NCBI GenBank assembly: GCA_014859445.1
Contig: JACUUC010000010.1
Coordinates: forward strand, 22,672 to 86,671
Length of the DNA: 64,000 nucleotides
From: Bacterioplanes sp.
GTDB taxonomy: Bacteria; Pseudomonadota; Gammaproteobacteria; Pseudomonadales; Oceanobacteraceae
Direction of reading: 5' to 3'
Shown: piece after piece, positions 34,267 to 42,700 of the stretch
Layout: each line of letters opens with the position of its first letter
Position numbering within the stretch: position 1 is the first letter of the stretch
Made by a program: the position numbers and the translations under genes
The notes under the pieces: generated by a model
Seen by the model: only the letters and a program-made list of their open reading frames with translations
Told to the model about the DNA's origin: nothing
Database searches by the model: none

Positions 34267-34935
34267 ATGGCAAATCATATTTTTATTTTGGCAACAGTGA
34301 TGTTGTTAGCGGGTATTTTCGGTGGCTTGGTGAATTATTACCTTTACGGCGATAAAGATCCTGATGCTGCAAGCTTGCCGCGTTTTTTAGTGGTGGGTGT
34401 GGGTGCTTCATTTTTGGTGCCAGTGATTCTTGACATGGTCAATAGTGAGCTGGTGTTAGAAAGCCAAGGTGATCCATCACGCTTGTTGATCTTCACCGGA
34501 TTCTGTTTGATTTCCGCATTATTAAGTCGCTTTGTGATTGATAACTTGTCGGATCGTATCTTGAATGAAGCGCAGATGGCGAAGCAGCGTTCAGAAGACG
34601 TCCAACAAAGTTTACGCATTATGCAAAATGAGTTATTGCCGTTGATTGATACCGAAACAGAGCACGATGTGGACGGTCATGATGCGCAAGCGGCACAAGC
34701 CAGTGATGAATTGGATGTTACGTCGACTCAGGTGTTGAAGATCTTATCGAGTGGTCGGTTTATTTTCCGCTCGTTGGCTGGTATCTGTCGTGAGGCAAAC
34801 GAAGAAGAATCCACCATTTTGAAAACACTGAATGTGTTAGTGACACGAAGCTTGGCCGGTAAGGTAAGCGGTAAAAACGGTGTGCGCTGGCACATCACGG
34901 AAAAAGGTCGTCGCGTGCTCGAAGCAAACTTGTAA
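34267..34935 (+). CDS. Three-TM protein with C-terminal winged-helix-like domain (YLATT-like)
   Basis: A 222-residue protein with three membrane helices at about residues 3-24 (FILATVMLLAGIFGGLVNYYL), 37-56 (LVVGVGASFLVPVILDMV) and 72-91 (LLIFTGFCLISALLSRFVI), a helical linker, and a C-terminal domain with STQVLKILSSGRFIFRSLAG and a KNGVRWHITEKGRRVLEANL wing, typical of winged-helix folds. The membrane part resembles the YEATS-like-associating three-TM group; that link is from memory and not certain. Start 34267 has GGGA 7 bases upstream; 34249 is an alternative. A structured leader precedes it and a strong terminator follows, so it is monocistronic. Confidence 0.65.
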   Translation: MANHIFILATVMLLAGIFGGLVNYYLYGDKDPDAASLPRFLVVGVGASFLVPVILDMVNSELVLESQGDPSRLLIFTGFCLISALLSRFVIDNLSDRILNEAQMAKQRSEDVQQSLRIMQNELLPLIDTETEHDVDGHDAQAAQASDELDVTSTQVLKILSSGRFIFRSLAGICREANEEESTILKTLNVLVTRSLAGKVSGKNGVRWHITEKGRRVLEANL

Positions 34936-34958
34936 CGTTAGCGATGTCATTTCTCAAC

Positions 34959-34998
34959 ACTCCATCGTATTGGTGATCACTGATGCGGTGGAGTTTTT
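34959..34998 (+). terminator. Rho-independent terminator
   Basis: ACTCCATCG (34959-34967) pairs with CGGTGGAGT (34986-34994, one G-U), loop of 18 bases with an inner TGATCA, followed by TTTT. It ends the transcript of the three-TM protein. Confidence 0.8.
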
Positions 34999-35055
34999 GT
35001 TTCTGCGGCCGATAACCTCACAGAATGACCATGAATAGGATCGAGGAATCGTTTC

Positions 35056-37353
35056 ATGCTATTACACCCGTTAACAGCCATGTTGTCTCAGCGTATCCAG
35101 CGCATGTGTTTGACGTTGTTCGTCATGACCTTGGTGTTGATTGTCCTTTCAGCTGCTACTCAGGCGGACGAGCGTCCCTCCGACGTGCGTATTCTGGTGG
35201 ATATTTCTGGCAGTATGAAAGAAACCGATCCCAATAATCTTCGTATTCCTGCGACGCAATTGTTGGTTGAAATGCTACCCGAAGGATCCGATGCGGGTAT
35301 CTGGACGTTTGGTCGCTATGTCAACATGTTGGTACGATTAGGGGCTGTGGACGATAACTGGCGTGCCATGGCACGAGAAGCGATACCAACGATGAATTCA
35401 GTGGGATTATTCACGAATTTGACGGAGGTGCTCGAACGTGCTCAGTGGCAGATCAGCGCAGACAGCCCATTTCAGCAGCACATCATTTTATTGACCGATG
35501 GCATGATTGATATGCCGAATGGTAATGAGCAAGAGCGCCAGCGTTTGTTTATGGAGGTGCTGCCTCGTTATGTGGCGGCGGGAGCGCGTATTCATACCGT
35601 TGCCTTATCGGAATACGCCGATAAAGCCATGTTGCAGCAGATTTCACTGGAAACATCAGGGCTTTTCTTAGAAGTCAGCAGTGCCGATGAATTGTTAACC
35701 GCATTTTTACGTGTCTTTGATCGCAGTGTGCCAGTGGAACAGGTGCCGATGGACAACAACGCCTTTACCATCGATAACAGTGTCAATGAATTTACCGCAT
35801 TGGTTTTTCGTCGTAGTCGGCTAGCCCCAGTCCGTTTAATAGCGCCTTCCGGTGCAGCTTTTACGGCAGAAAATAGCAGTCAAAATGATGAGGTGCGCTG
35901 GCATGAAGATCAACGTTTTGATTTGATCACCATTAAAAATCCAGAAGTGGGTCGTTGGCAAGCCGAAGCGGATCTCGATCCCAATAACCGAGTGCAAATT
36001 CTATCGGACCTCAAGCTACGCGTTAGTGGTTTACCGAATACCATTTTTGCAGGTAACCCGGTCGATGTGCTGATGGCATTGACCAATCATGGTGACACCA
36101 TCACCGAGCCTAGTTTATTGCGCTTGACTGATGTGAGCATCAAGGTGACGGCACCCGATGGCCGCTTTGGCAGTAAGCTGTTATCCGATCCAGAGCAACT
36201 TCCCCCCGACGGAGTATGGCGAGAATCGTTAACGCGCTTGAGTCATGCTGGCCGTTATGAGGTCGAGGTGACTGCCGTTGGTCGTACTTTTGAGCGTCGC
36301 CAGGTGCTGACAGCTCACTTGATGGAGCCCATGACGGTGTTTGTCGAACCGAATCCGGCAGAACAGTATGTGATGGTCGGTGTGCGTGCAGAAGCCGGTA
36401 ATATCGATACGGGTCTGAGTCGGGTGTTGGCCCGTGTGGCAAGCCCTGATGGGAGCTCATTAATCAATACCACGGAGTTTGATGCCGAGACACAATCATG
36501 GCGTCTGCGACTTCAGCCTGATAAAGGCCCTGGTCAATACGAAGTGACGTTGAATATTCGAGGCGTGACCGAGGGCGGCGCTACCTTCCGTACCGCACCC
36601 GAAACGTTACGCTTTGAGTTTCCATTAGTCACCGATGAGGCCGTGGCAGAGATAATCGATGACGCGCCGGTAGCCAGCAGTGATCGCATTGCTACGAACG
36701 ACGTGGAGCCGGACGACATCGCAACCCCGGAACCTGACGCTAGTATAGATGCAGAATCAACGCCTGCGGTGGTGATGCCACCACTGCCAACGTTCGCGGC
36801 GCAAGCACCAGTCGCGGTACCGGCTCCTACACCGGCCGTCATCACGCCATCGAACGACACGGAGGTTGAGCTCGATGCGGATAAAGACGGTGTGCCTGTT
36901 TGGGTGTATATCACTGTTGCGCTTACCAATATGGCCATTTTTGCGGGTGCCGGTTGGTGGTGGTTACGCCGTCGCCAGCAGGCGCTACAAACACCGGAGC
37001 AGGGTAAGGATGATGTCGCCAATAAACGCAGTGATCGTCCAGATGACCTTGATACCGATGACATTAGTGAAGACGATTTTGACGGTGACTTTGACAGTTT
37101 TGCCGATGACAGCGAAGAAGAAATTCCAGCCGCCGACCTACCGCCAACGTTAACGGAGAGCATGGGTAGTGACGCTGACATGATGGGCGACTTTGATGAC
37201 GAGTTTGCACTTGATGACGCGGTTAATGAAGGCAAGACTGACGAAAGTAGTGATGCGGCTGAGGATGATTGGGGTGAATTTGATGACGCCATTGCGGATT
37301 TAGAATCCGAACAAGTCGAGACAGACGAAGAAGATAAACCCGACAAAGGGTGA
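35056..37353 (+). CDS. VWA-domain secreted/membrane protein (TIGR03503 family)
   Basis: A 765-residue protein of the TIGR03503 type. A hydrophobic signal (about residues 17-35) is followed by a von Willebrand A domain with a complete MIDAS start, DISGSM at residues 49-54, and a later TDGMID. Beta-sandwich repeats fill residues about 240-530, then a Pro/Asp-rich linker, a membrane helix near 613-635 ending WWWLRRRQQ, and a cytoplasmic tail of more than 110 residues that is extremely rich in Asp and Glu. It should sit in the inner membrane with the VWA part outside. Function unknown; VWA proteins often work with MoxR ATPases such as the one encoded next. Confidence 0.85.
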   Translation: MLLHPLTAMLSQRIQRMCLTLFVMTLVLIVLSAATQADERPSDVRILVDISGSMKETDPNNLRIPATQLLVEMLPEGSDAGIWTFGRYVNMLVRLGAVDDNWRAMAREAIPTMNSVGLFTNLTEVLERAQWQISADSPFQQHIILLTDGMIDMPNGNEQERQRLFMEVLPRYVAAGARIHTVALSEYADKAMLQQISLETSGLFLEVSSADELLTAFLRVFDRSVPVEQVPMDNNAFTIDNSVNEFTALVFRRSRLAPVRLIAPSGAAFTAENSSQNDEVRWHEDQRFDLITIKNPEVGRWQAEADLDPNNRVQILSDLKLRVSGLPNTIFAGNPVDVLMALTNHGDTITEPSLLRLTDVSIKVTAPDGRFGSKLLSDPEQLPPDGVWRESLTRLSHAGRYEVEVTAVGRTFERRQVLTAHLMEPMTVFVEPNPAEQYVMVGVRAEAGNIDTGLSRVLARVASPDGSSLINTTEFDAETQSWRLRLQPDKGPGQYEVTLNIRGVTEGGATFRTAPETLRFEFPLVTDEAVAEIIDDAPVASSDRIATNDVEPDDIATPEPDASIDAESTPAVVMPPLPTFAAQAPVAVPAPTPAVITPSNDTEVELDADKDGVPVWVYITVALTNMAIFAGAGWWWLRRRQQALQTPEQGKDDVANKRSDRPDDLDTDDISEDDFDGDFDSFADDSEEEIPAADLPPTLTESMGSDADMMGDFDDEFALDDAVNEGKTDESSDAAEDDWGEFDDAIADLESEQVETDEEDKPDKG

Positions 37354-37368
37354 TTTTAACGGTTAACT

Positions 37369-37392
37369 TGGCCTATTACCCCCCGGTAATAG
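37369..37392 (+). terminator. Hairpin after the VWA gene
   Basis: GCCTATTACC, loop CCCC, GGTAATAGGC: a perfect 10-bp stem. The bases after it (TGCATTTCCC) contain only a short T-run, so it is a probable but not perfect terminator separating the VWA gene from the moxR gene. Confidence 0.6.
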
Positions 37393-37474
37393 GCTGCATT
37401 TCCCTTGCTGCCTTTTAGGTCCATCCTTATACTTCGAGCCACGCTTTTCATTTTCTCGTGGTTTTGAGGTAATT

Positions 37475-38317
37475 ATGCAATTTCAGGGCACGTCCGATTA
37501 CGTTGCAACTCCCGAATTACGCATGGCTGTGAATGCCGCCATTCGTTTACAACGTCCTTTGCTGTTAAAAGGGGAGCCGGGTACAGGTAAAACCATGCTG
37601 GCCGAGCAATTGGCTCAGTCGTTAGATACCGAACTGATTCAATGGCATATCAAAAGCACGACCAAAGCCCATCAAGGCTTGTATGAGTACGATGCCGTTT
37701 CTCGTTTGCGTGACTCACAGCTGGGTGTCGACAAAGTACACGACATCAGTAATTACATTGTGCCGGGCAAGTTATGGCAAGCCTTTACCGCTGATAAGCC
37801 TGTGGTATTGCTGATCGATGAAATTGATAAGGCGGATATCGAATTCCCGAACGACTTATTGCTCGAAATCGACAAAATGGAGTTTTTTGTTTACGAAACG
37901 CAAGAGCGTATTGTGGCCAAACACCGTCCGATTATCTTGATTACCAGTAACAACGAAAAAGAGCTACCCGATGCATTTTTACGTCGTTGTTTCTTCCATT
38001 ACATCGATTTTCCCGATCGTGAAACCATGCAAGAAATCGTGGCCGTTCATTATCCCAATATTCAAGCCGAGCTAGTCAAAGAAGCCATGGAGGTGTTTTT
38101 TGATGTGCGTAAAGTCCCTGGTTTGAAGAAGAAGCCGTCTACGTCTGAACTGATTGATTGGTTAAAGTTATTGATGGCCGATGATATTGGTGTCGATGTA
38201 TTACGGAATGCCGATACAAAAACGGCCATTCCTCCGATGTATGGCGCGCTATTGAAAAACGAGCAGGACGTGCAGCTGTTAGAAAAGCTGGCTTTCATGA
38301 GTCGTCGCAAAGGCTGA
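37475..38317 (+). CDS. MoxR-family AAA+ ATPase
   Basis: A 280-residue AAA+ ATPase with Walker A GEPGTGKT (residues 33-40), Walker B VVLLIDEIDKAD, sensor 1 ILITSNNEKELPDAFLRR and a C-terminal lid. It belongs to the MoxR branch that pairs with CoxE-type VWA proteins: the CoxE-like gene starts 4 bases after its stop. Such pairs are thought to act as chaperones that insert metals or remodel partner complexes. The good TGAGG ribosome site supports the ATG at 37475. It begins a possible transcript that runs on toward the envelope operon. Confidence 0.9.
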   Translation: MQFQGTSDYVATPELRMAVNAAIRLQRPLLLKGEPGTGKTMLAEQLAQSLDTELIQWHIKSTTKAHQGLYEYDAVSRLRDSQLGVDKVHDISNYIVPGKLWQAFTADKPVVLLIDEIDKADIEFPNDLLLEIDKMEFFVYETQERIVAKHRPIILITSNNEKELPDAFLRRCFFHYIDFPDRETMQEIVAVHYPNIQAELVKEAMEVFFDVRKVPGLKKKPSTSELIDWLKLLMADDIGVDVLRNADTKTAIPPMYGALLKNEQDVQLLEKLAFMSRRKG

Positions 38318-38321
38318 TGCC

Positions 38322-39503
38322 ATGTTAATCGATTTTTTTGAAACCGTACGCAAGGCGAAAGTACCTTGTTCGGTGCGTGAATATTTGGATTTAGTCGAAG
38401 CGGTGCAAGCACACTTGGCGTTTGCCGATCTCGATGAATTTTATGCGTTGGCCCGTTTGTGTCTTGTGAAAGATGAAAAGCACTACGATAAGTTTGATAA
38501 GGCGTTTTCGGCCTATTTTAAGGGCTTGGATGACTTAACGACGTTCATGGATGAAGCCAATATCCCTCAAGACTGGATGCGTAAAGAATTTGAACGCATG
38601 ATGTCTGAAGAAGACATGGCTAAGCTGGAAGGTGCTGGCAGTCTGGACAAATTGTTGGATGAGTTTAAAAAACGCCTCGAAGAGCAGCACAAGCGTCATC
38701 AAGGCGGTAATAAGATGATCGGTACCGGAGGAACGTCGGCGTTCGGTGCGAATGGGTATAATCCCGAAGGTATTCGTATTGAACAAGGTCGTTCTCGGCA
38801 TAAAAAAGCCGTGAAAGTTTGGGAGAAACGTCAGTACCGCGATCTGGATGATTCCATTGAACTGGGTATTCGCAATGTGAAGGTTGCGTTGCGTCGTTTG
38901 CGTAAATTTGCCCGTCAAGGCTCTGCCGACGAACTGGATTTGAGTGACACCATTCGCAGTACGGCACGAAATGCCGGTTATCTTGATATTAAAATGGTGC
39001 CTGAACGCCACAATGCAGTGAAAATTTTATTGTTTTTCGACATTGGCGGTTCAATGGATCCCCATGTTCGTGTTTGTGAAGAGCTGTTTTCCGCCGCTCG
39101 TACGGAATTTAAGCACATGGAAACCTTTTATTTTCACAATTGCTTATATGAGACGGTGTGGAAGAACAACATTCGTCGCATGAATGAGCAGACTTCAACA
39201 TGGGACATCTTGCGTAAGTATGGCAATGATTACAAAGTCATTTTTGTCGGCGATGCCATGATGGCACCCTATGAAGTGACTCATGTCGGTGGTAGTGTCG
39301 AGCATTGGAATGAAGAACCCGGTGCCGTGTGGATGCAACGCATGGTCGAACAGTACCCTAAATTGGTGTGGTTGAATCCGGCACCTCGTTCGCATTGGGG
39401 GCAGGGAGGTTCTTTGGGTGCCATACGCCAGATTGTGAATGAGCATATGTATCCATTGACGTTGTCTGGCTTAGAAGAAGCCATGCGCGAGTTATCAAAA
39501 TAG
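38322..39503 (+). CDS. CoxE-like VWA-domain protein
   Basis: A 393-residue cytoplasmic protein with no signal or membrane segment. An N-terminal helical part is followed by a coiled, Lys/Glu-rich linker (about residues 100-135), and the VWA domain carries a MIDAS start FFDIGGSMD at Asp240-Ser244 (DxGGS variant), with FVGDAMM as a later metal-site loop. It pairs with the MoxR ATPase encoded immediately upstream, as in cox, dnr and similar operons. Its client is unknown; the neighbouring envelope genes are candidates. Confidence 0.9.
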   Translation: MLIDFFETVRKAKVPCSVREYLDLVEAVQAHLAFADLDEFYALARLCLVKDEKHYDKFDKAFSAYFKGLDDLTTFMDEANIPQDWMRKEFERMMSEEDMAKLEGAGSLDKLLDEFKKRLEEQHKRHQGGNKMIGTGGTSAFGANGYNPEGIRIEQGRSRHKKAVKVWEKRQYRDLDDSIELGIRNVKVALRRLRKFARQGSADELDLSDTIRSTARNAGYLDIKMVPERHNAVKILLFFDIGGSMDPHVRVCEELFSAARTEFKHMETFYFHNCLYETVWKNNIRRMNEQTSTWDILRKYGNDYKVIFVGDAMMAPYEVTHVGGSVEHWNEEPGAVWMQRMVEQYPKLVWLNPAPRSHWGQGGSLGAIRQIVNEHMYPLTLSGLEEAMRELSK

Positions 39504-39638
39504 GGTTTGTGTGGAAAAACAAATTGATACCATAGTACCTTTTGTGCAGAATAGGCTCTATAGCACGTTCTCACCACGGTGCTTTTTGGCAGGGACGCCC
39601 TTTATAAATACAATAAAAACAGGGCAGCATGCAGTCTA

Positions 39639-40196
39639 ATGGCAATTGATTCTCATCGATCAACCTGTGGATACGGCTTATTTCGGCACGTATTGACGGC
39701 TTTTTCTCTACGCTATCTCATTGTATTGCTGAGCTTAGTTTCCTTGTCGGTAACGGCCAGCAACGATGATACGACACCGTCGCAAGTGGTGGCAGACATT
39801 ACCTTACCTACTTGGAATGGGTGGGGGCAGCGTCTAATGGAGTGGCGTGGTCAGGCAGTGATTGTCATCGCATTGCCTGAATGCCAAAGTTGTGAGCAAA
39901 CACTGATTCGTTATCAATTGCACCTTGAAAGCCTGCAGCATCAAGGGTTGATTGCTTTGTTGGTTTGGCCGCATGACACCCCTCCACCGAATACCTTCCG
40001 TTTACCCGTATTGCGCTTCCAGCCCGATACGTCGCCTGCTTGGCTAAATCAGCAGAAGAATAGTGTTATTTACCTCAACACGAACAGTGAAGTAGTCCGT
40101 ATCGATCCGCTCGATCTTCGTCGAGATTACGAAACATGGCGTATCAATGTTCGTGATTGGCTTGTGCAGCAAGCACCCAGCGCGCATTTGTATTAA
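39639..40196 (+). CDS. Thioredoxin-like secreted protein
   Basis: A 185-residue protein with a hydrophobic N-terminal segment (LRYLIVLLSLVSLSVTA) and a thioredoxin-like domain. The redox motif ECQSCEQT fits a CxxC active site (CQSC), and VIVIALPEC is the preceding strand. A reductase or thiol-handling role in the periplasm is likely. The ATG at 39639 has only a weak ribosome site; an earlier ATG at 39579 would lengthen the N-terminus with polar residues. First gene of a close run of envelope genes. Confidence 0.7.
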   Translation: MAIDSHRSTCGYGLFRHVLTAFSLRYLIVLLSLVSLSVTASNDDTTPSQVVADITLPTWNGWGQRLMEWRGQAVIVIALPECQSCEQTLIRYQLHLESLQHQGLIALLVWPHDTPPPNTFRLPVLRFQPDTSPAWLNQQKNSVIYLNTNSEVVRIDPLDLRRDYETWRINVRDWLVQQAPSAHLY

Positions 40197-40229
40197 TCGT
40201 AAAACGAACCTAGGTTACTGAGATCAAGT

Positions 40230-40760
40230 ATGACATTCATCAGATTAGTTAAGTCGGCGTTATTTACTCTGCATTGCGGACTTGTGGGGGGGCTCATGAT
40301 GGCAACAGCACACGCCAATGATGTGCGCGTAACACAAGAAATACAAGCGGCCAAACAACAGGTATTGCAGCTGAATAAAGAACTCTACGAGCTAGAGCAA
40401 GCGTTATTAAAACCGATCACCACCCAAGCGGCGGTGTATTTTTCCATTCAACCGATAGAACAGTTTGCGCCGTTGAGTATTGACGTTCAGCTGGGTCGTC
40501 TTGCTCCCATACACCATGTTTACTCCGAACGCGAAGTACAAGCGCTACGCATGGGTGCTGTGCAGCCGTTAGCACACAGTCACTTAGCGCCAGGTGCCCA
40601 TGACGTTCACGTTCGAATAAATGGAGTGAATGTGCGAGGTGAAACACAGCAACTCACGGCCAATCGCTCGATTGAAAAAGGGGATGGTCCTCTTTATTTA
40701 GAGATACATATTGGCGCGGCGACTGGGCAGAGCGTTCAAGCCACCATTCGGACTTGGTAA
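40230..40760 (+). CDS. Secreted hypothetical protein with coiled-coil start
   Basis: A 176-residue protein with a signal peptide ending ATAHA, then a helix EIQAAKQQVLQLNKELYELEQ that can form a coiled coil, and a beta-rich C-terminal half (VYFSIQPIEQFAPLSIDVQL, HDVHVRINGVNVRGETQQL). I do not recognise a family. It lies 33 bases after the thioredoxin-like gene and just before the TPR-coiled-coil gene, so it is part of the same envelope operon. Confidence 0.7.
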   Translation: MTFIRLVKSALFTLHCGLVGGLMMATAHANDVRVTQEIQAAKQQVLQLNKELYELEQALLKPITTQAAVYFSIQPIEQFAPLSIDVQLGRLAPIHHVYSEREVQALRMGAVQPLAHSHLAPGAHDVHVRINGVNVRGETQQLTANRSIEKGDGPLYLEIHIGAATGQSVQATIRTW

Positions 40761-40765
40761 TCATC

Positions 40766-42700
40766 ATGGCGTGCTTTCAATATCAACGACGTGGTGTCGG
40801 TCGATTCAGTCTGGCGATTGTTTTGTTCGGCTTGACAGCCATGGCTTGGTCGACGCCAAACGAGACATTGCGGCTGCTGCAAGGCCAGGCGACGTATTAT
40901 TATGAAGTGAATCGGTATAATAACGCACTGGCCAGTATTGCGCAGTGGCGTGACCATGCTCATCAACAGGCGCTCACCCTACCCGAACAGCAATGGTCGA
41001 TGAAGCTGCTAGAAGCCAGTATTTATTTGTCGTTGGGAATCGAACAACACGCCGAGTCGATTATGATTGATGCGCAAGTCGCAAGTGTCGATAACTTGGG
41101 TCATGCTTGGTTTTTGCTGAGTCGTCGTTGGCAGCAGCGAGGGGACTGGGAGCGAGCGATCAAAACGGCACAATTAGCATTGGCTCCGCGCAATCAACTG
41201 CCTAGCCAGTGGCATTCGGAAGCGCAGTTTATACAGGCATTGTCTTATGCCCAGCAGTTGCAATTGGAGCCCTTGGCACACGTCGTTACTGGTATGCCGG
41301 TACGTGATATTTGGACGGCTTATGCACGCTACAACTGGGTATTGGCGTTAATAGAAAGCTACACGCCAAGCCACCAAATACAACAGGTTGTTGCTGAAAC
41401 CCTGCACTATATGGGTGACTCAGATGAGTTTCAACAGTTGCGTCAACGGTTGCTTTTGGTGGCCAGTATTGAGGCACTGGAGGCCAATAATACGCGTTTG
41501 GCTGAGCAACATTTGACCCTCATCACGCAAGACAGTCCCTATGCGGCAGCCGCCTTATTGCAATACAGTTGGACCTCATTAGCGCAACAACAATGGACGC
41601 AGGCGTTGCACTCATTACGAGCACTGCAGCAGCAACATCACGAATTTCACCCGGCGGTGATGGAATCGTACTTACTGGTCCCTTATGCTCTGGAGCAGAT
41701 GCGAGCAACGGGTCAGGCCATTCGAGCCTATGAACAGGTTGAACAGCGTTTATTATCCATGCAAACCCACATTCAGCAGGCTCGCCAGCAAATAGAATCG
41801 AATAATTGGCTACAACCTTGGTTGACCGAAGTATCGAATGAGCCCTTATGGGGATGGCGAGCAACGCCGGTTTCGGTAGCGCCTGAGGGCGATCTGAGTC
41901 GATTATTGCACGGCTTAATTGAGCAAAATTCCTTTGAAGTTGGTTTGCAAGAAGCGCTTGATTTACAGCGTGCAGTTCAACAAGTGGAGCAGCAGTTACA
42001 CAATATTCCGTTATGGCAGGATCTCATCGTACGGCGTCAACAGCATGCCAAGTCGGTTCAAGGGAATCAGCAAATGGTCGGTCTTCAGCGTCGCTTTGAG
42101 GCTGCGCAAGGCTTGGTAGCAGAGCGTCACGTCGATTTGCAGCAGCAGGCACGAGAGGCGTTTGCTTATACCAGCGCAGAAGAAGCACAGGCATTGCAAA
42201 TGCAACAACGTATTTTGCGCCGTATTCAAGTGCTACAGCAACGTGGTTATATCGCAGGCCCCGCCTTAACCGATTACCAAGAACGTTGGCGACGTATACG
42301 TGGTTTGCAGTTGTGGCACAACAATCATCTACTTCCTGAGCGTCGTTGGCGCGCGGTGCAAGCCTGGCAAGGTTTGCAGCTCGCCGAGACACAGCTACAA
42401 CGGCAGCGACAACATACCGATATGGCGTTGCGTTGGATGCAAGGCGATTGGCAAGATCTGAGTGGTCGTTTGCAACAGCAGCAAGAGATTGGGCAGCAGT
42501 TGAGACAACGCTTGATCCGTCTTCAGCAGCAACAACAGACGTTACTGGAGCAGCGCGTGAGTCAGCATTTGTACGAATTGGATCAACGTGTATTGGATTA
42601 TCTGGCTCAAACCCGATTGGCCATTGCACGTTTGTACGATGATGCGTTACAGCGTCAGTTAGAGCGACAACAGCAAGAGGTTGATCGTGATGATGCATAA
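40766..42700 (+). CDS. Periplasmic TPR/coiled-coil protein
   Basis: A 644-residue protein with an N-terminal signal segment (about residues 13-30, AIVLFGLTAMAWS), then helical TPR-like repeats over residues about 35-330 and a very Gln-rich coiled-coil C-terminal half. No lipobox. Cysteine-poor and typical of an elongated periplasmic scaffold. An in-frame TTG at 40754 is 4 codons earlier, but the ATG at 40766 is preferred. It overlaps the following lipoprotein gene by 11 bases. Family not recognised. Confidence 0.75.
   Translation: MACFQYQRRGVGRFSLAIVLFGLTAMAWSTPNETLRLLQGQATYYYEVNRYNNALASIAQWRDHAHQQALTLPEQQWSMKLLEASIYLSLGIEQHAESIMIDAQVASVDNLGHAWFLLSRRWQQRGDWERAIKTAQLALAPRNQLPSQWHSEAQFIQALSYAQQLQLEPLAHVVTGMPVRDIWTAYARYNWVLALIESYTPSHQIQQVVAETLHYMGDSDEFQQLRQRLLLVASIEALEANNTRLAEQHLTLITQDSPYAAAALLQYSWTSLAQQQWTQALHSLRALQQQHHEFHPAVMESYLLVPYALEQMRATGQAIRAYEQVEQRLLSMQTHIQQARQQIESNNWLQPWLTEVSNEPLWGWRATPVSVAPEGDLSRLLHGLIEQNSFEVGLQEALDLQRAVQQVEQQLHNIPLWQDLIVRRQQHAKSVQGNQQMVGLQRRFEAAQGLVAERHVDLQQQAREAFAYTSAEEAQALQMQQRILRRIQVLQQRGYIAGPALTDYQERWRRIRGLQLWHNNHLLPERRWRAVQAWQGLQLAETQLQRQRQHTDMALRWMQGDWQDLSGRLQQQQEIGQQLRQRLIRLQQQQQTLLEQRVSQHLYELDQRVLDYLAQTRLAIARLYDDALQRQLERQQQEVDRDDA

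Noticed and set aside
36534..37346. A 270-codon open frame antisense to the end of the VWA gene
   Set aside because: It is almost all Ser, Ala and Leu, the reverse-strand image of Asp/Glu-rich codons; no ribosome site and no fold-like pattern.
42024..42698. A 224-codon open frame antisense to the TPR/coiled-coil gene
   Set aside because: Ala/Val/Asp-rich composition mirrors CAG/CAA-rich codons of the sense gene; no start signal.
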